Shown piece after piece: positions 1-13,499 of a stretch of 64,000 bases of DNA. Below the pieces are notes generated by a model. It saw only the letters and a program-made list of their open reading frames with translations. It was not told where the DNA came from and did not search any database. The stretch lies in assembly GCA_030522415.1 (NCBI GenBank), contig CM060125.1, forward strand, positions 1,883,401 through 1,947,400. Direction: 5' to 3'. This stretch comes from Channallabes apus. Taxonomy: Eukaryota; Chordata; Actinopteri; Siluriformes; Clariidae. Positions within the stretch are counted from its first letter, which is position 1; each line of letters starts with the position of its first letter. The position numbers were made by a program, and so were the translations under genes.

Positions 1-775
1 GTGTATTCCCATTCCCACCCATCCCTGTCTTGTGGACTTTAAGGGGGAATTCTAGAAACGATAGGATGGGCAGATTTCCTAGACTGTAGACGCTCGTCCA
101 AACTCCCATAGATTGAAGACTTTCTGTTTTTACAGAACAGCATGTTGGAGCGGGACTGTACCTACCGCAGCAAGGAGCTTGCACAGTCCGTGTGTTCTTC
201 GTGATTGATTAGCGGCAACGGTTACTTTTTAATGCCGAACTATTAACAATGCGTTCGTGGCTACAAATCTTACAACATGGGACATCGAATCTATTTCGCG
301 GCTGTTATTTTTAACATGCCTTCTATAAACAGCACAATTTAAAAATAGCATGGGAAAGACTTTCTAGACCTCCATAATGAAGTGTCTACTTCAGTGAATG
401 ACTGACTTCTTATGTTTTGCTAAACGTTCTCGTGCATCTATTTGCACGCCCTTGAACTGTAAGAGAATGGACTTTCGTTGTAGTGGATCGTTTGTACTGA
501 GTGTGGTTTATTTTATTTGTATTTCGTGGATTTATTTTTAAAACTTATTTTTGATGGTTGGTTACTTTAAAGCAGCATATTAGCCCTTGTGAATAACGTC
601 ACTGAAGTGGAACATATGAAACATGCAGGGAGATCAAACATGAACTTCTGTCTGTCATTAACCATTTCGTTTTCAGTGATCTTTTTAAACAAGCCATGTA
701 ATCATTAGAGATGGAAATAGATTCAGTTAGGAATCGCACTTCTTTAGTGTTGTGATTAATGTATCCAAAACTCTC

Positions 776-1365
776 CAGTTTAATTGGCCAGCCTCAGATA
801 TAAACTATTCAACACCAAGAGCAGAAGTTTCCGAGTTGCGCAACAGAAGCACATTTTTAAGGCATTCCATTATTAAAAAATCGCACGTGTTTAAAGCCGA
901 TCTGCATTTTTTTAAATTTTATTATTATTTTTTTTAAACTCTGAGATTAAATTAGTCCTCGTTAATTTAGTCAAAAATCACTCACAGTGCTTGCAAGCCA
1001 CTCAACCCGTACGCTCGCTGTCGAGACTTTGGAGGCTCATCACACACGTCAATAACGTCATATACTGTAATCTTCCAGGTGGTGCACACTGAGCTATTTA
1101 CACTCTATTTACACACACATTTTAATCCCGTGGGGTAGGAGTGAACTGTTTGCTAAATTTGTTTAGAAAATATGATAATGATGGATGACGGAAGTGTGTG
1201 CTGCTCGGTGACAATGTAGATCTTTTGTTTAATTTAATTTTAAGTTCAATTTTAAATTCTTTTAAACTCCTTTTTTTAAGTGAGAAAACTAATGTTCTAA
1301 GCAATGAGATGCATTAATTTATTTTAAAGATTTTCAATTATGACGAAATCCGAAGGGGAAAAAAA

Positions 1366-1433
<68 letters not shown>

Positions 1434-1824
1434 TATATAATTGGGATATAAAATCATGATTAAAAAAAAAAAGGAAAATATTCTTATTGATATTTAACAA
1501 CAATAAAAAATCTGAACCACATTAATATACAATCAACACCAACAGCAAACATTTAAACACAAACAGTAATCTTTTAATATAAGAGTGAACATGTATTAAT
1601 AGACCAAAGGACAAAAGAGTCCAGTAAAAGACAACATAAGTCATAATTGCTATATCCAGCAGAATAGTTCATATTTGTTCTGTAAGTCATATGCAAGTTT
1701 TTCCAAGTGGAAAAACACGTGCGATTTTTTTTAAATAATGGAATGCCTTAAAAATTGCGCAACTCAGAAACTTCGGCGCTTGTTGTTGAATAGTTTTTAT
1801 ATCTGAGGCTGGCCAATTAAACTG
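776..1824. repeat. Long inverted repeat around a (TA)n tract (probable MITE)
   Basis: The arm at 776-892 reappears as its reverse complement at 1713-1824. Shared blocks include cagtttaattggccagcctc, ggcattccattatt and cgcacgtgttt; the right arm lacks a few bases. The arms are roughly 115 bases long and separated by about 820 bases that contain the (TA)n run at 1370-1439. This is the shape of a foldback or MITE-type DNA element. No clean target duplication was found, so the family is not assigned. Confidence 0.6.
1370..1439. repeat. (TA)n microsatellite
   Basis: About 70 bases of nearly pure TA alternation lie at the centre of the inverted repeat 776-1824. The tract is self-complementary and would support cruciform extrusion. 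Confidence 0.95.
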
Positions 1825-3604
1825 AAAGCCACCTTTTATCTACGTAGCCACTTCTGCCAAACACGTCTTTAGAGTTGGTACACGAGATGATGACCGTAAG
1901 ATACCGTAAGTATAAAATCGTGATACTTTTAATAGAATTTGCACCTGGGTATTGTGATGATGTACCAGGCGGTGACTGGTGATTCCCATTTCTAGTAAAC
2001 TTGCACCAGATTGAAACGGGTTATAAATCTACAATAGTCCATGGAATTCAACTGCTGTTGTAATTTATTAATTCATGTGCTAATTACTGTACAAGTCCCC
2101 GGATGACGGATCTGCTGCAGTACTTTTTCAGTCTCCTGAAATATTTAGTCGGGTCAGCATCCAGCAACTCCCGATCCCCAGCTTTGGGGTTATTTCCCAA
2201 TTCCTCCGTTAAAATGTTTTATTGATTTGCCAGTTATAAAATCATATTCCAAGGAAATATCATTAGTTCATCTGAAAAGATGTGTGTAGCTCAGAGCACC
2301 TTTAGGGACATGCTGTGCCAAGAGGCGTCCCTTTGTAACACCATGAGCAGCCTAGACTAATCTTTCGTGCGTCCATAGTCTTTGTAGGACAAATCAATTT
2401 GCTAGTGCAGGCTGGGAATCTTACACGAAGCCCTGTCCGTCATCTGCGTGTAATGAGCCGCCTTTTACAGCTGTGTATTTCCTGAACTGCATTGTTGGAT
2501 CTATATCATCCAGCACTCCGTCTGCCTCAAGACTTCTCTCTTATTGATGTATTGTACAGTTACCGAGGTGTATAATGTCCAGGAAATGTGAAGGAGCTGC
2601 CCGAAGGAAACAACTGGGACTTTCCCAGTAGAAAAGGCGTTTTTTTTTTTTTTTTCTTTTCTTTTTTTTTTTTCCGTTAAATAATGTACACACATCAAAT
2701 CTGTGTTTTATAAATCATAGCTCAGTAACTGGGCTGACAAAACGTGGGCTGAGCACAGGAAGCACTTTTCAGACTAAAGTGTTTGATAGCGTTGTGGGAG
2801 GAAGTGGAGAGGAAGAGCCCTTTGTGTGCCATGATGTTATCGAGCGTTGTTTTCTTCGAGGGGTCACTCTTTCACTTGGTGTTAGAGCAGCTAATCTTAT
2901 ATTATCCTCTAGCCTGAATCTTGTCTTTTTTTTTATTTAAAGGATGCTCAGTAGACGAGTCTCTATCTAACGCCATAAAGGGCGCTTTGGTTTGACTTTC
3001 TGGTGGAACTATTAAATATTTTGTGTAAAATCAACAGACGATTTTGCAATTACTGTAGGAAAAAAAATCTCCAGGTCAAAACCCAAATTATCCCAATCCA
3101 GAACTGTTCGATCCAAAGATCTATCCAGTGAGTAAACTACACTATACAGTACAATACTATTGTGTGTTTTAGACAAAGTGATTTGAAAACCGTAAGGTAT
3201 ATCCAAGAATGTTTCTACCCTGCTGCAAAAATTTTGACACCCCATATCCTGGACAAAAGCTGGTCGTTCTTTCGGTTTTCATCCTGACCTGACCTGACCT
3301 TTCCTCTCTCTCCTGGCTGAGTTTAGCTCAGTGCAGGGAAATATTGTTAGCGTCTGCGAGAGTGCTGGAAAAGAAAAGCCAAAAGGAAAACATTGGTTTG
3401 TTCCATTATGGGGGGGCAGGAGGGATGAGGGTAGGAGACAGTTAGAGATTTGACATGGAAATGACAAACGGCAGTTTCGGTTCTATCTGTTTAGATCATT
3501 AAACTCTGATGGGTTTTAAATTACAAGTCATGAAGTTAAGCTTAAAGCTTAAAATCCAGCCCAACAGTTATTAATATTTGGGATGCGTTTTAGGCTGTTA
3601 TTAG

Positions 3605-3636
<32 letters not shown>

Positions 3637-4996
3637 GGTGTGGTGTTTTTTCCATGAAGTAATTTTCTGTTTGATAGAGAAATGATTTGGGGTCTTCACA
3701 CACAGTAGCAGGTCAGGGAAGCTGGTTTATTTCTGCTGAAATCTCAGTGGTGCTCGTTGATCCCTAATCGTCTCACACTGTTCCTCGGCATTTACAGTAT
3801 ACATTGTCTATTAAAAAGTACGTTTCACGCGGGCTTCCCTGCACTGTGAACAGCTTAGTTGCCATAAAAGTGTAAGTGTGCATGTGTGCATGAATGCCAG
3901 CAGCGTGTAGAGTCTGGCAGACTTCTGGCCCCGCTGTGGTCTAGACTGGAGTGAGAAGCTCACTGACTGAGCCCCATGAGTCACTCTCCCCAACCGCCAT
4001 CTCCACGTGAGAGCATCAACTTCACTGCTGCCCTGAGGAGAGCTCGGCCCCGGACCACAACACAGCTGACACACACACACACGTGTATGAATATTGACCA
4101 GGCTTGCTTATCTGACCTCCGCATGATGTTATTTTGGTCTGTTTTCCGTCATCGCATGTTTGTCAGCTCTGCTTGTCCCTAGACCTGACTAACTGAAGCA
4201 ACTCCGGATCTCAACACTGCCTTTAGAAGCTTGTACAGTGGCCGCTATGCATGATGGGAACATCACTTCATGTGCTTCCCTGCTAGAATAGGGTCAGTCT
4301 GAACTCATCAGACCACATGACCTTTTAATTTCTCCAACATCCGATCTTTATACTCCCTGGCAAACCGACGAAGAGGTCGAGTTATTTTTCCGACATACAG
4401 TAGCTATGGTTCTAAATGTTGACTTTTTTTAATGTATGCAACTTCACCAAGCGTTTAAGTGATCTCCATTCATGATTTGTTTTCTGACCACATTTCTTCC
4501 ACAAATAATGTGTTGAAGGGTTTTTTAACCCAGATCCAATAATTTCAGATCTGTTTAGATGTTTCAGGTGAGTGTGTTTGATTCAGGCTGTGTGCATCAC
4601 CAGTTTTTATAAATAAATAAAAATAATTCCATTTTGCAATTTTAAGACTTTTAAACAATCAACACAAATTTTTTAATTCCTCATAAACCTGTATTTTTAT
4701 ATATATATAGCTGAAATAGAGCTGCTTGAAAGAAATCGGACGGTAAACATTAGTGCCATCGAATCGAGTCAAATGGAAAATCGCAGTGTCCAAATCCAAA
4801 TAGAATCGTCAGTCTATCTACTAACCGAACATAAGTCTTGTGAATCTGACTTATTAAATTCTGTGAAACTTGTAATGGAAATATGTCTATAATATATAGT
4901 ACACACAAGCACAAACGTGCAGCTATTATATTCATCACTTATTATATATTTAAAAAGCATTCTTTCCCTTTGCTTTAACTGTATTTTCACTCATTT

Positions 4997-4999
<3 letters not shown>

Positions 5000-5033
<34 letters not shown>

Positions 5034-5157
5034 ACAGCACGGCCCTGTGCTTGCTGTGATTTGTGTCATGGTTATACTGTGCCAAACCAGAGAATCAGCA
5101 GAGGAAGTTAAATTCAAAATAGTTCTTTTAGATAATACGTCATGCACCCATTCACGT

Positions 5158-5215
<58 letters not shown>
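5000..5215. repeat. (TC)n and (CA)n microsatellites
   Basis: A (TC)n run at 5000-5032 is followed by unique sequence and then a long (CA)n run at about 5160-5215. The open frames that cross them are low-complexity artefacts. Confidence 0.95.
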
Positions 5216-5217
<2 letters not shown>

Positions 5218-5489
5218 TAGGATTGGGAAGTTCCTATTCAGTTGTGGAGAATGCAGGATTCAACAACAGCTACAGCGAGATCCACCAATCGTCCGTAACA
5301 TTAAAAACAGACGTGTAAAAAAGAAAAAGTTAATTTAGTATGTCTTTTAAAAAATCAGTCATGTTTTTGAGAACTATTATTTGTACTTTTAGGGAATAAA
5401 GCACAGGTATTCCACATTCGTACATTGCTGCGACTGAACATTTCGGGCCTTTTCACATTGAGCCCCAGGGTTTCCACGTACACTGCAAT

Positions 5490-6549
5490 TAGGGCTGCAC
5501 GATATTAGGAAAATATGCGATATTGTTGTTGAAGACTGCGATAACGATATTTCTTGCGATATAACATTTCCCTAGAGAAATGCATTTTTTATTATTATTA
5601 TTGCCTATTTTTTTATTATTTATTTATATGTAATGATGATACTAAAATAAACAGGTAATAGATATTCGTCTGATGTAATTAAATCTAATTCAGGCTAAAA
5701 AGAAACTATATGTCAAGGAAGTTGCAAATATTTAGACTTCAAAACACTATGAATGACTTAAACCCCTCAGCAGATATTCTGACTTCTGGTTTGCTGTTAC
5801 TATAAACCTGCCAACACAATATGAATTACTTTCAAACATTACTTTTTATTTACATGTAACCGTGTAACACTCATCAATAGTGTCTTACAACAAGAGCATC
5901 TTTTAAACTAAATATTCTCTTTGGCTTGCCTGTTTTTTTTTTTTTTTATTTATTTATTTTTTTAAATAAAAATAAATATTAAACAAAAATTAAATAAAAA
6001 AATACTATTCGTCACAAACACACACACGCGCTCCGCGACCGGCACTAGGACCCGGAAGTAATGCGGGCGCGAACCCGGAAGTATAAGAGCCGCAAACAAA
6101 CAACCTCATACAGCTTAGTCACAGAGTTCACGCATGTCGGTTCAGATTGTTTACTTTCTGATTCGAGTGTGTGTTTATAGGACGCGGGTTAAATGTGTGT
6201 TTTTCCCTTGCTCCCCTTCTGTGAGAGTCCTTAAACTAATTCGCGTGGTTATCCTGCCTACTCGCTTGTTTCCGCGTTTGGGTTTACCGTCCACGCTACA
6301 AAGGGCTAACGGCTAATCGCTAAGTCTCATCCCGGGTTAGTTCGCGACAGAATGAAGTATAAAGATATAAATAATATATATAATATAAAAAGATATAAGC
6401 GGGTATAAACATAGTAAGGGCCCATCTGATTGGTCAAATTTGGACACAAATGCTTGGCACAAAGTATTTATCGAAACTCTTTGCGATGTGGTTATCGCGC
6501 ATGCCATTATCGCGATAACAATATTTTTTCTATATATTGTGCAGCACTA
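5490..6549 (+). mobile_element. Non-autonomous hAT-like element, family A
   Basis: The element begins tagggctgcacgatatt and ends atatattgtgcagcacta, so the ends are imperfect inverted repeats of about 17 bases. The interior has no transposase. It holds A+T-rich sequence, a GC-rich block at 6029-6100 with two cccggaagta motifs, and a short open frame (6134-6316) that partly recurs in the second copy at 20419. The flanking 8-mers do not match well, so the hAT call rests on the termini and on the resemblance to elements at 19438 and 30563. Confidence 0.6.
6029..6100 (+). promoter_or_regulatory. GC-rich promoter-like module with paired ETS-type motifs
   Basis: This block contains ctccgcgaccggcactagga and two copies of cccggaagta about 22 bases apart, followed by a weak TATA-like ataaga. 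CCGGAAGT is the core recognised by ETS/GABP factors. A related block is present in another element family at 19589-19670 and 51350-51430. Its position just ahead of a short frame suggests a relic transposase promoter. Activity is inferred only. Confidence 0.4.
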
Positions 6550-7378
6550 GTGCACAATACTGCTTTGTACAAGTCACAGCACCCAGTATAGCACAAAAAA
6601 CATGCAGTGTTTTTCTGTTCCTCATAAACACGGCCTCACAAAATAAACACCTCCGCGTCATCTGCCCCTGATGTGGCTGCAGCCATTTGGCCACTGGAGC
6701 CAGACCAGGTCATTTGTCTTCACGAAAGGGATGGAATGAGACTATTAATGTTCAGCATGCATTCCTCCACCAAGACTCAAGCAGCTGAAGGTATACGGTC
6801 ACATTTATGTGAAACCAGAGAGCACACGGAGCCTGCTGCTAAACATAATAATGATCCAGCCGTCCACCTTCCAGCCTATATATCTATTGCTCTGTACACA
6901 AAGTTTACACATGAGCTCCTTCTTGTCTTTCACAGCTTACAGCAACCAAGCAACCAGCGAACATTTACTCATTGTTCTTCATGACCCTTTTAGAAGTAGG
7001 TAGCATTAAGGGCTCGGACAGGCCTACATATCACTCCTGTCTGTCCTCGTCCTCCCTGAAGGCTCCGGTGGGTCTGAGTGACGGGTGCAGAAGGAGCTGG
7101 GTTAAAAGTCTTCCCTTTCTCATCCCTCCTGTCGAGAGCACCTGTCTGTCTGTCTGCCTGGTCCCCAGCCACTCCCCCTCCTCCATAGCTGCAATTTGTT
7201 CTCCTGCATTTGTTCTCATGCGGTTCACTGGTTCATGCCAGGTTTTATAAGTAGGTTCTGTAATCGGTCAAATCTGACTATTGTTTTATTGTGGCTGAAC
7301 AAAAAGTCACTCTCCGGTCATGTATGGAAGCAGATCATGTAAGCGGGAGTTTTACTACACAGAAGAATTTATTGTCGC

Positions 7379-7545
7379 AAGTTGCTCCCATCGAGGGGTC
7401 GCCGCAGCGGACCATCTGATTGGCACACACCTTGGGAATATCCGGGCTTGGGAACGGCACTTCATCCTGTAGCTGGAGATCGGGCATTGGGCAGAAACTC
7501 TGGCCTCGAGAAACCTACCATTGCGCCATCAATGCCCGTTTGCAT
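7379..7545 (+). repeat. Dispersed repeat of the 'ggggtcgccgcagcgg' type
   Basis: The block gctcccatcgaggggtcgcc followed by gcagcgg resembles 43972-44040, which has ctgctcccggcaaggggtcg followed by ccacagcgg. Both are in the same orientation and both lead to a tggcaca word. It is probably the fragment of a SINE or LINE 3' region common in fish. Boundaries are approximate. Confidence 0.45.
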
Positions 7546-9419
7546 TTGAAATTGGCTGGTTAAAATGTGTGGCACATCAATAGTAAACCTTTTGGGTTAA
7601 ATTTCCAAGCGCACCTTTTTACCCGTTGTTCCGATATCTTCCCACACAGTGAGGCAGAAATAGTGTCTTTATACACTTCGCACAATGGTTTTTGACATTA
7701 GGTGTAGTTTGCACAAGAACATTGTGGACCAGATGAAGTTCACGGGTACATTATTAAAAACATGACTGAAAGGGAAACCCTAGACAGCAAACACCTTGGA
7801 CAGGTTTAAGGAATCGCAACTAATCGAAGCCGAGTTAAGAGTGAAGCCTGCAGTCACTCGAGGCGCCGGACAACCTGAAAGCAGAAGGCGGAGCATTTAT
7901 ATTTATACAGGGCGTGATGACCAATGAAGGGCACAGCAGTCATATCAGATTTATTAATTAATTAATTAATTTATTTTATAAAATATGTAAAAGCATTTTG
8001 ATAGTTCAGAGGTGTTTTGGAACAGTATTTCCTGGTCAAATGAAGGAATAACTTCATTTCAAGAAGGAAAGCTGGTCTGCACCTTAACCACAGTGATGTA
8101 TTGAGGTGTAAGCATCATGATATTGAGCTGCATCTATGCTGTGGTGCAGTGAATAATCAATGTAATGAAATAAAATGCTTGTGCACTCGCCTGAAGCAAG
8201 TGAACTCTGTTTTCAAGGCAGTAGAAATGCATGAGCAGTAATCTGAACAGGTAAGTAAAAACATGTGCGTTTTATTCATTTTCTATGTTGAAAAATCTAT
8301 GGTTTGATTCGGTCAACCTAACAGCGTGTGTGTTCCTGAATTGAAGATCAATTGGAGGCTGCGTTTCTACAGTAGCTTGTAGATCAATCTTTGATGTTCG
8401 TAGGACACTTGTAGGTTATTTAAAAACAACCACAAGTCACTGGGTAACCGCATGATTCAGAATCCAGTTAATAGTTGATTATTTGTTTGAGTAATCGGCA
8501 GATTATTTGACTTACTAAATAGTGGTTAGTTCCAGCGCGGTTCTGTGCAAGAGGTACTGGCACATTATGCATCACTGAATGGAGCGATGTACTGGGAGTG
8601 AAATTGAATATAGCGAGGAGATGGACGGACGCAGAAAAAAAAATAAAAATAAAAGAATAAACTATTTCCTGCAAGGCCTGGTTAATCTGCTGAATTGAAT
8701 GTCATTTAAAAGGTTTGGGAGATTTAGAATTTGTGAGTCTAGCAGGGGAATCCCTGAGGACCTGAACACACTGAGGAATCTCTCCAAAAATGGTAAATAA
8801 ATAAATGAATTTACTTACAGAAAGCTACTATGATTACACACATTTGAGTCTGTTAATGTAGAGCCTACACCCATACAGTACAAAGTGACTATAGAAACCG
8901 AATCCGCTACTTGTTCCTGTGATCAAACAGTTGTTAGGGAATTTACTGTATTTATCACAGTATTGATATTACTGATGTAACTGTGATTGTTTTTGGATTG
9001 AGATGTTTTCTTCTAGTTAGCGTGTAGGCTGTTCGAGTGCTTACTTGGCCAATAACGAGATTCGATGAACATCCAGGGAAGGCTAGAACCAGCTGTGCAC
9101 AGTGAACAGAAAGTGTGTGTAACCCCAATGCCCTTCTGCAAATGGTCACACACTTACATGCCTGTCACACCCTGCAGGTGGGGATTGTGTATTAAAGGGC
9201 AGCTGACTAAAGCAGAACTGGGAACGGATGGACTCCACTGGGCACTCGGCGTCCTTGCTGTCAGCATCAATGTCTCCTTAAACTGTCCTTACCTGCCGTG
9301 CTTTATTGATTTTTATTTCTGTGTGTATGTCCTGGTAGTGTGTGTGCGCACGTGTGAGGAATTGACATTGTCCTTACCAAGCTTTATAGGACTGTTGACA
9401 TGAGATCTGCGCATATACT

Positions 9420-9513
9420 GTATACACACACACAGTGTATGTGTGTGTATGTATGTATGTATATATATATATGTATGTATGTGTATATGTATGTGTGTGT
9501 GTGTGTGTGTATA

Positions 9514-9578
<65 letters not shown>

Positions 9579-9582
9579 CATA

Positions 9583-9661
<79 letters not shown>

Positions 9662-9662
9662 T
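9420..9662. repeat. Compound (TG)n/(TATG)n/(TA)n microsatellite
   Basis: A run of (CA), (TG), (TATG) and long (TA) tracts covers about 240 bases. Translations in all frames give only Tyr-Ile or Val-Cys alternation. Confidence 0.95.
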
Positions 9663-10237
9663 ATGTATGCATTACTTAGTGTAAATAAAAATTTGATTAT
9701 GCTATTGTGGGTAAATAATCAGTGTTAGTGCGGTGTGTGAGAAAGCAGAGTTACTGTTACACTCTGTCCTCTAATGCCACAATTGTCTTATTTGATCTTT
9801 ATATTTAAGGAAATTTTTTTTTTAATATATATATAAAATTACAAATTTGCTTGCCCCCCAGTGACTGCTCTACATCCTGTCTGTACTGCATGAAAAACTG
9901 CTTTTCTTTTTTCTTATTGGCTCTGTAATGTTTCTGAGCTACAGTTGTGATCTTAATCTCACTGTCAGGCCTGGAAAATATCCGCCTGTGTATCCTTATG
10001 GCAAAATCATTATAAAGCCGTGCTGAATGCTAAAACATGGCAGTTCGTGTTACTGTATATGTGGCTTTTGTTTATCTGATCACATGCTCACACGGCTGTA
10101 AGGGGAAAGCCAGGTTAAAGACTTTCCTATTCCTTAATCTTATTCATTTTCTTGTGATATTATAGCTAATGCTAAAACGCCCCAATAAAAATTATGCATT
10201 TGTTTTAAATACAATGAGCGGTATTAGCCAAGTAAAG

Positions 10238-10443
10238 CCCGATTCGGACGGGACTAGTTTTACAGGGGGGTCGTTGGAGAAATTTCTGTTTCACAGACGT
10301 ACTTTGTGATTTTAATCCCATCCGAATCTGCCATGTCTGTCTTTCTCACACGACCTCTGTAAAAATTCCAAAGCAAATTACCTTCTGTTTTACAGCAAAC
10401 TCTTTTCAGGTCCTCTGAGAAATCTAATCCCATCCGAATGCGA
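10238..10443. mobile_element. Small MITE-like element with 'attcggayggga' ends
   Basis: The left side reads gattcggacgggactagttt and the right side is close to the inverse, aatctaatcccatccgaatg. A further inverted copy of the end lies at about 10308-10333. The size is about 206 bases with no coding content. The target duplication is not clear. Confidence 0.4.
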
Positions 10444-10524
10444 ATGTCTGTGATTTTAAGTTTGATTCAAGTTTGTGCACCAATAATGGATGTAGATGTG
10501 GACATGTGGTCTTGTGCAACGCCC

Positions 10525-10725
10525 ACCTTGCACCTCCAGGGTCTGGGTTCGATTCCCCGGCCAGGCTCGATTCCCGTCTCTGTGTGCATGGAGTTTGCAT
10601 GTTCTCCCCGTGCTTGGTGGGTTTCCTCCGGGTACTCCGGTTTCCTCCCACAGTCCAAAGATATGCAGGTTAGGCTAATTGGCGTTCCTAAAATTGCCTG
10701 TAACGTTTGAATGAATGAATTTATG
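10525..10725 (+). mobile_element. tRNA-derived SINE, truncated copy (family S1)
   Basis: The copy carries the B-box-like gggttcgattccccgg and the characteristic tttcctcccacagtccaaag body. It matches 30077-30460 but lacks the extreme 5' head and most of the 3' half, ending in a short (gaat)n tail. Short open frames on both strands across it are SINE-derived. Confidence 0.8.
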
Positions 10726-12569
10726 ATGTTTAATCAACAACACACAGTGCACAAAATTTCAATATCTCTTAAATGCTTTTAATAGTTTTTAAGATTTTCA
10801 AATCCGTAAGAAATATTGCAGTTTGAGACCAATAAGACCGTGCTATGGAATTAAATCTAATCCGTCAGACAGTTTACCTGTGATTCACAGCTTCTGGTTT
10901 TCACAATAATGCATGTTGTAAGATGGACTTGGGGTAAGAGCGTGTGTAGTGAAAGCCAAAAACCAGCAGCACTGGGAATATTTAATCCAAATCTACAGAC
11001 AGACGAAGACTAATTTCTCTTGGGGTTTGGTTATTAATAGGCCGAGGAGAGCGTTGTTGAAGATGGTGTGCTGATTTCTGCCGTAGTCAGTCTGATGATA
11101 GATTTCCCCCCGCGTCTTTAGCGTTAATGTTAACGTCTGCGGTGGTAAGCTTGTTTGTTTTTTTTCCCCTATACAGTATAAGAACCTCTCTTGACGTGCT
11201 GATGATATGAGATGATGTGCAGTGGGATCAAACACATGCTTGGTGAGGGTGGGGTGCGAGGGGCTCAGTGTGGGGCTGTAAGCAGAGCTCCCTGGATGAG
11301 AATGTTGTTGTAACAGGGTGGGTTGAGGACAGGACCTGTGCTTTTTTTTTCCCAGGCATAAAGTACAGTACAGCTAAAGCATGGAATTCTGTTATAGCAT
11401 ACAGTGTCATTTTTTTTGGTTTTATAATTTTTAGATTCAGGTTTTTTTTTTTTTTTTGTTCCGAAATGGACAGAAATGATTGCTTGTTGTTAAGGTCAGC
11501 ATGCAATAGAAATAGAAACAGTGGAGCTAACAACCACACCTTAAGGTCTTAATAAGTAGGTCAAGAAGTAAACTAAAGCAGTTAGATTTATCATTTACTG
11601 ATCCGCATACTGTACAACACCAGACGCTTACACGATGAGGTATTGCACAAACATCCTGCTTTAATACTGTATCCCAGTTTCTGTTTCACAGAGTGTATTT
11701 GTTGGGTCGGGCATCTGTCCGTGCCCATGTGCTGCTATTTTTCTCTTTTGGCTCTCCTGCACCACTTCTCTGGAGTAATGCCTTTGCTATGCAGAGTTTA
11801 AACTCCTAATGAGGATGTCCCCTTCATTCCTTCCCTCCTTTCTCCGCCTTCTCCTCACATTCTGCCCTTCCATTCTTTCCCTCTGCTCAGTTCGGGAGTG
11901 TCGAGTTTGAGAGAGACAATGTTTGGAGGCCGTTGCCAGGAAACACAGCGAGGTCCGATTTGCGCTTACGTCTTCCGACCGGCAGCTTGTCACAATTAAC
12001 GCGGTTCGAGACGGTGTTTGTGCGTGTGCATCTGTTTATTCCATCGTGCTCCATTTCCTCCTGATTTTTCACACGGCACCGTTAAATCCGACCCCTCATT
12101 TTGTCCTCATCATCCGGCTTGGCCGTTTTTCTTCCCGCTGATCGGGAACATGACGCGGATAATCCCAGAGCAGACTGGGAAAGTACAGATTGAATCCAGA
12201 TACTTTTGAAGTGCAGTGCTGAGTGGAGCGCAACACAGCAGTTCCTCCAAGGCCTGGTTTCAATTCCACGAGTGAGGTCAGCTATCGGCTATCCCGTTGA
12301 ACGCAAATACACTCATGTTAAGAAAACACACACACACAGATGAGGATGGGTTCTCTTGAGGGTGGCGATTACAACAGAGATCAAAGCCAGCTCTCTGTAT
12401 GGTATTCAGTGTAGCTTCATGGCCTGTAGTAATAAAGGGCATCGCAACAATAGGTGTGTATCCTCTACAAGACGGCCTTCAGAAACATGAGAGCGGAGCT
12501 GATTATGAGAAGTCGTGAAAGTAATCGCAATGCAATGAAAAAGGAAAAGGTTTGAGTGAGCTAGCATGT

Positions 12570-12573
12570 CTTT

Positions 12574-12599
<26 letters not shown>
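12570..12599. repeat. Poly(T) tract
   Basis: About 28 consecutive T residues, possibly the tail of an old minus-strand retroelement. No element body is recognised beside it. Confidence 0.8.
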
Positions 12600-12604
<5 letters not shown>

Positions 12605-13499
12605 GACAGTGAAAAGGCACAGTAACCATGGAAACAACAGTCATCAGAAACATCAGAATTTCCCTTAGGTGTGTTGCTAAAGAATTGAAAAGTAAAATTA
12701 CTCTGAATTGCGTTTCGCAAGAGCTCAAAGAGAAAGCTGAGCTGTAAGAAAAACAACAAAAAATTCCAACGCTGGCAATAGAAGAATGGTGCGTTTCAAT
12801 GAAATCATATTGAACACGCAGCTCTTACAGGGAATCTGCGACGCCAACTCAGTGTTTCCTCCAGTGGAACCGTTTCGAAAAACAGCCCCAAGGTTTCGGA
12901 AAGTTCTTAAAATGTCACCGTGTCACAGTTCCAAGAAACTCTTTAGTTCCAGGTCTTGAATATATGCATAGCTTTCTTTAACGAGAGAATTCTGAGTCAG
13001 AGATCATTCAGCTAAAAATATTTTGCTAATGAAGTTACTTATCAACGATTTGCACACTGGCTGGCGGAAAATGCTCAGCATTTCAGAAGGACCTGCTTCA
13101 AACAAAGAAAACACCAAGGAACACCCAGTCTTTTCAGGATTGAGGATATGGAAAGTCTTGGAGTATAGAATCCTTAAGGGATATCGTGCACTACAATCAC
13201 TACAGAGATCCGGATAAGGGATCATGAACTACGCAACTTGCAAGTCCAACTGGGGCCCAACTGAACACTCCAAACTCTCACCACAACTCTCGCAAGAGTA
13301 AACTTTCAATAAAAAGTAAAATAAACAAACAAGCATGGTTGCAACACAGGGAGCAGCAATTTTAATATGTGCAACTGCACTGAGGAAGAAAGTCTGTGTG
13401 AGGGACTTGGCTTTATTTCACTTCCCAGATGGACTTTTTTTCTCTCTACCATTTGAGGCGCGCATTTATTTATTTATTTTGTCGCCACTTAATGAATAA

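Noticed and set aside
5482..6557. An 8-bp target duplication for the family A element
   Set aside because: The flanks actgcaat and gtgcacaa do not align without a gap, so no duplication is claimed.
9400..9728. Several ~95-codon frames of Tyr-Ile-Tyr-Ile
   Set aside because: They are translations of a (TA)n/(TG)n microsatellite.
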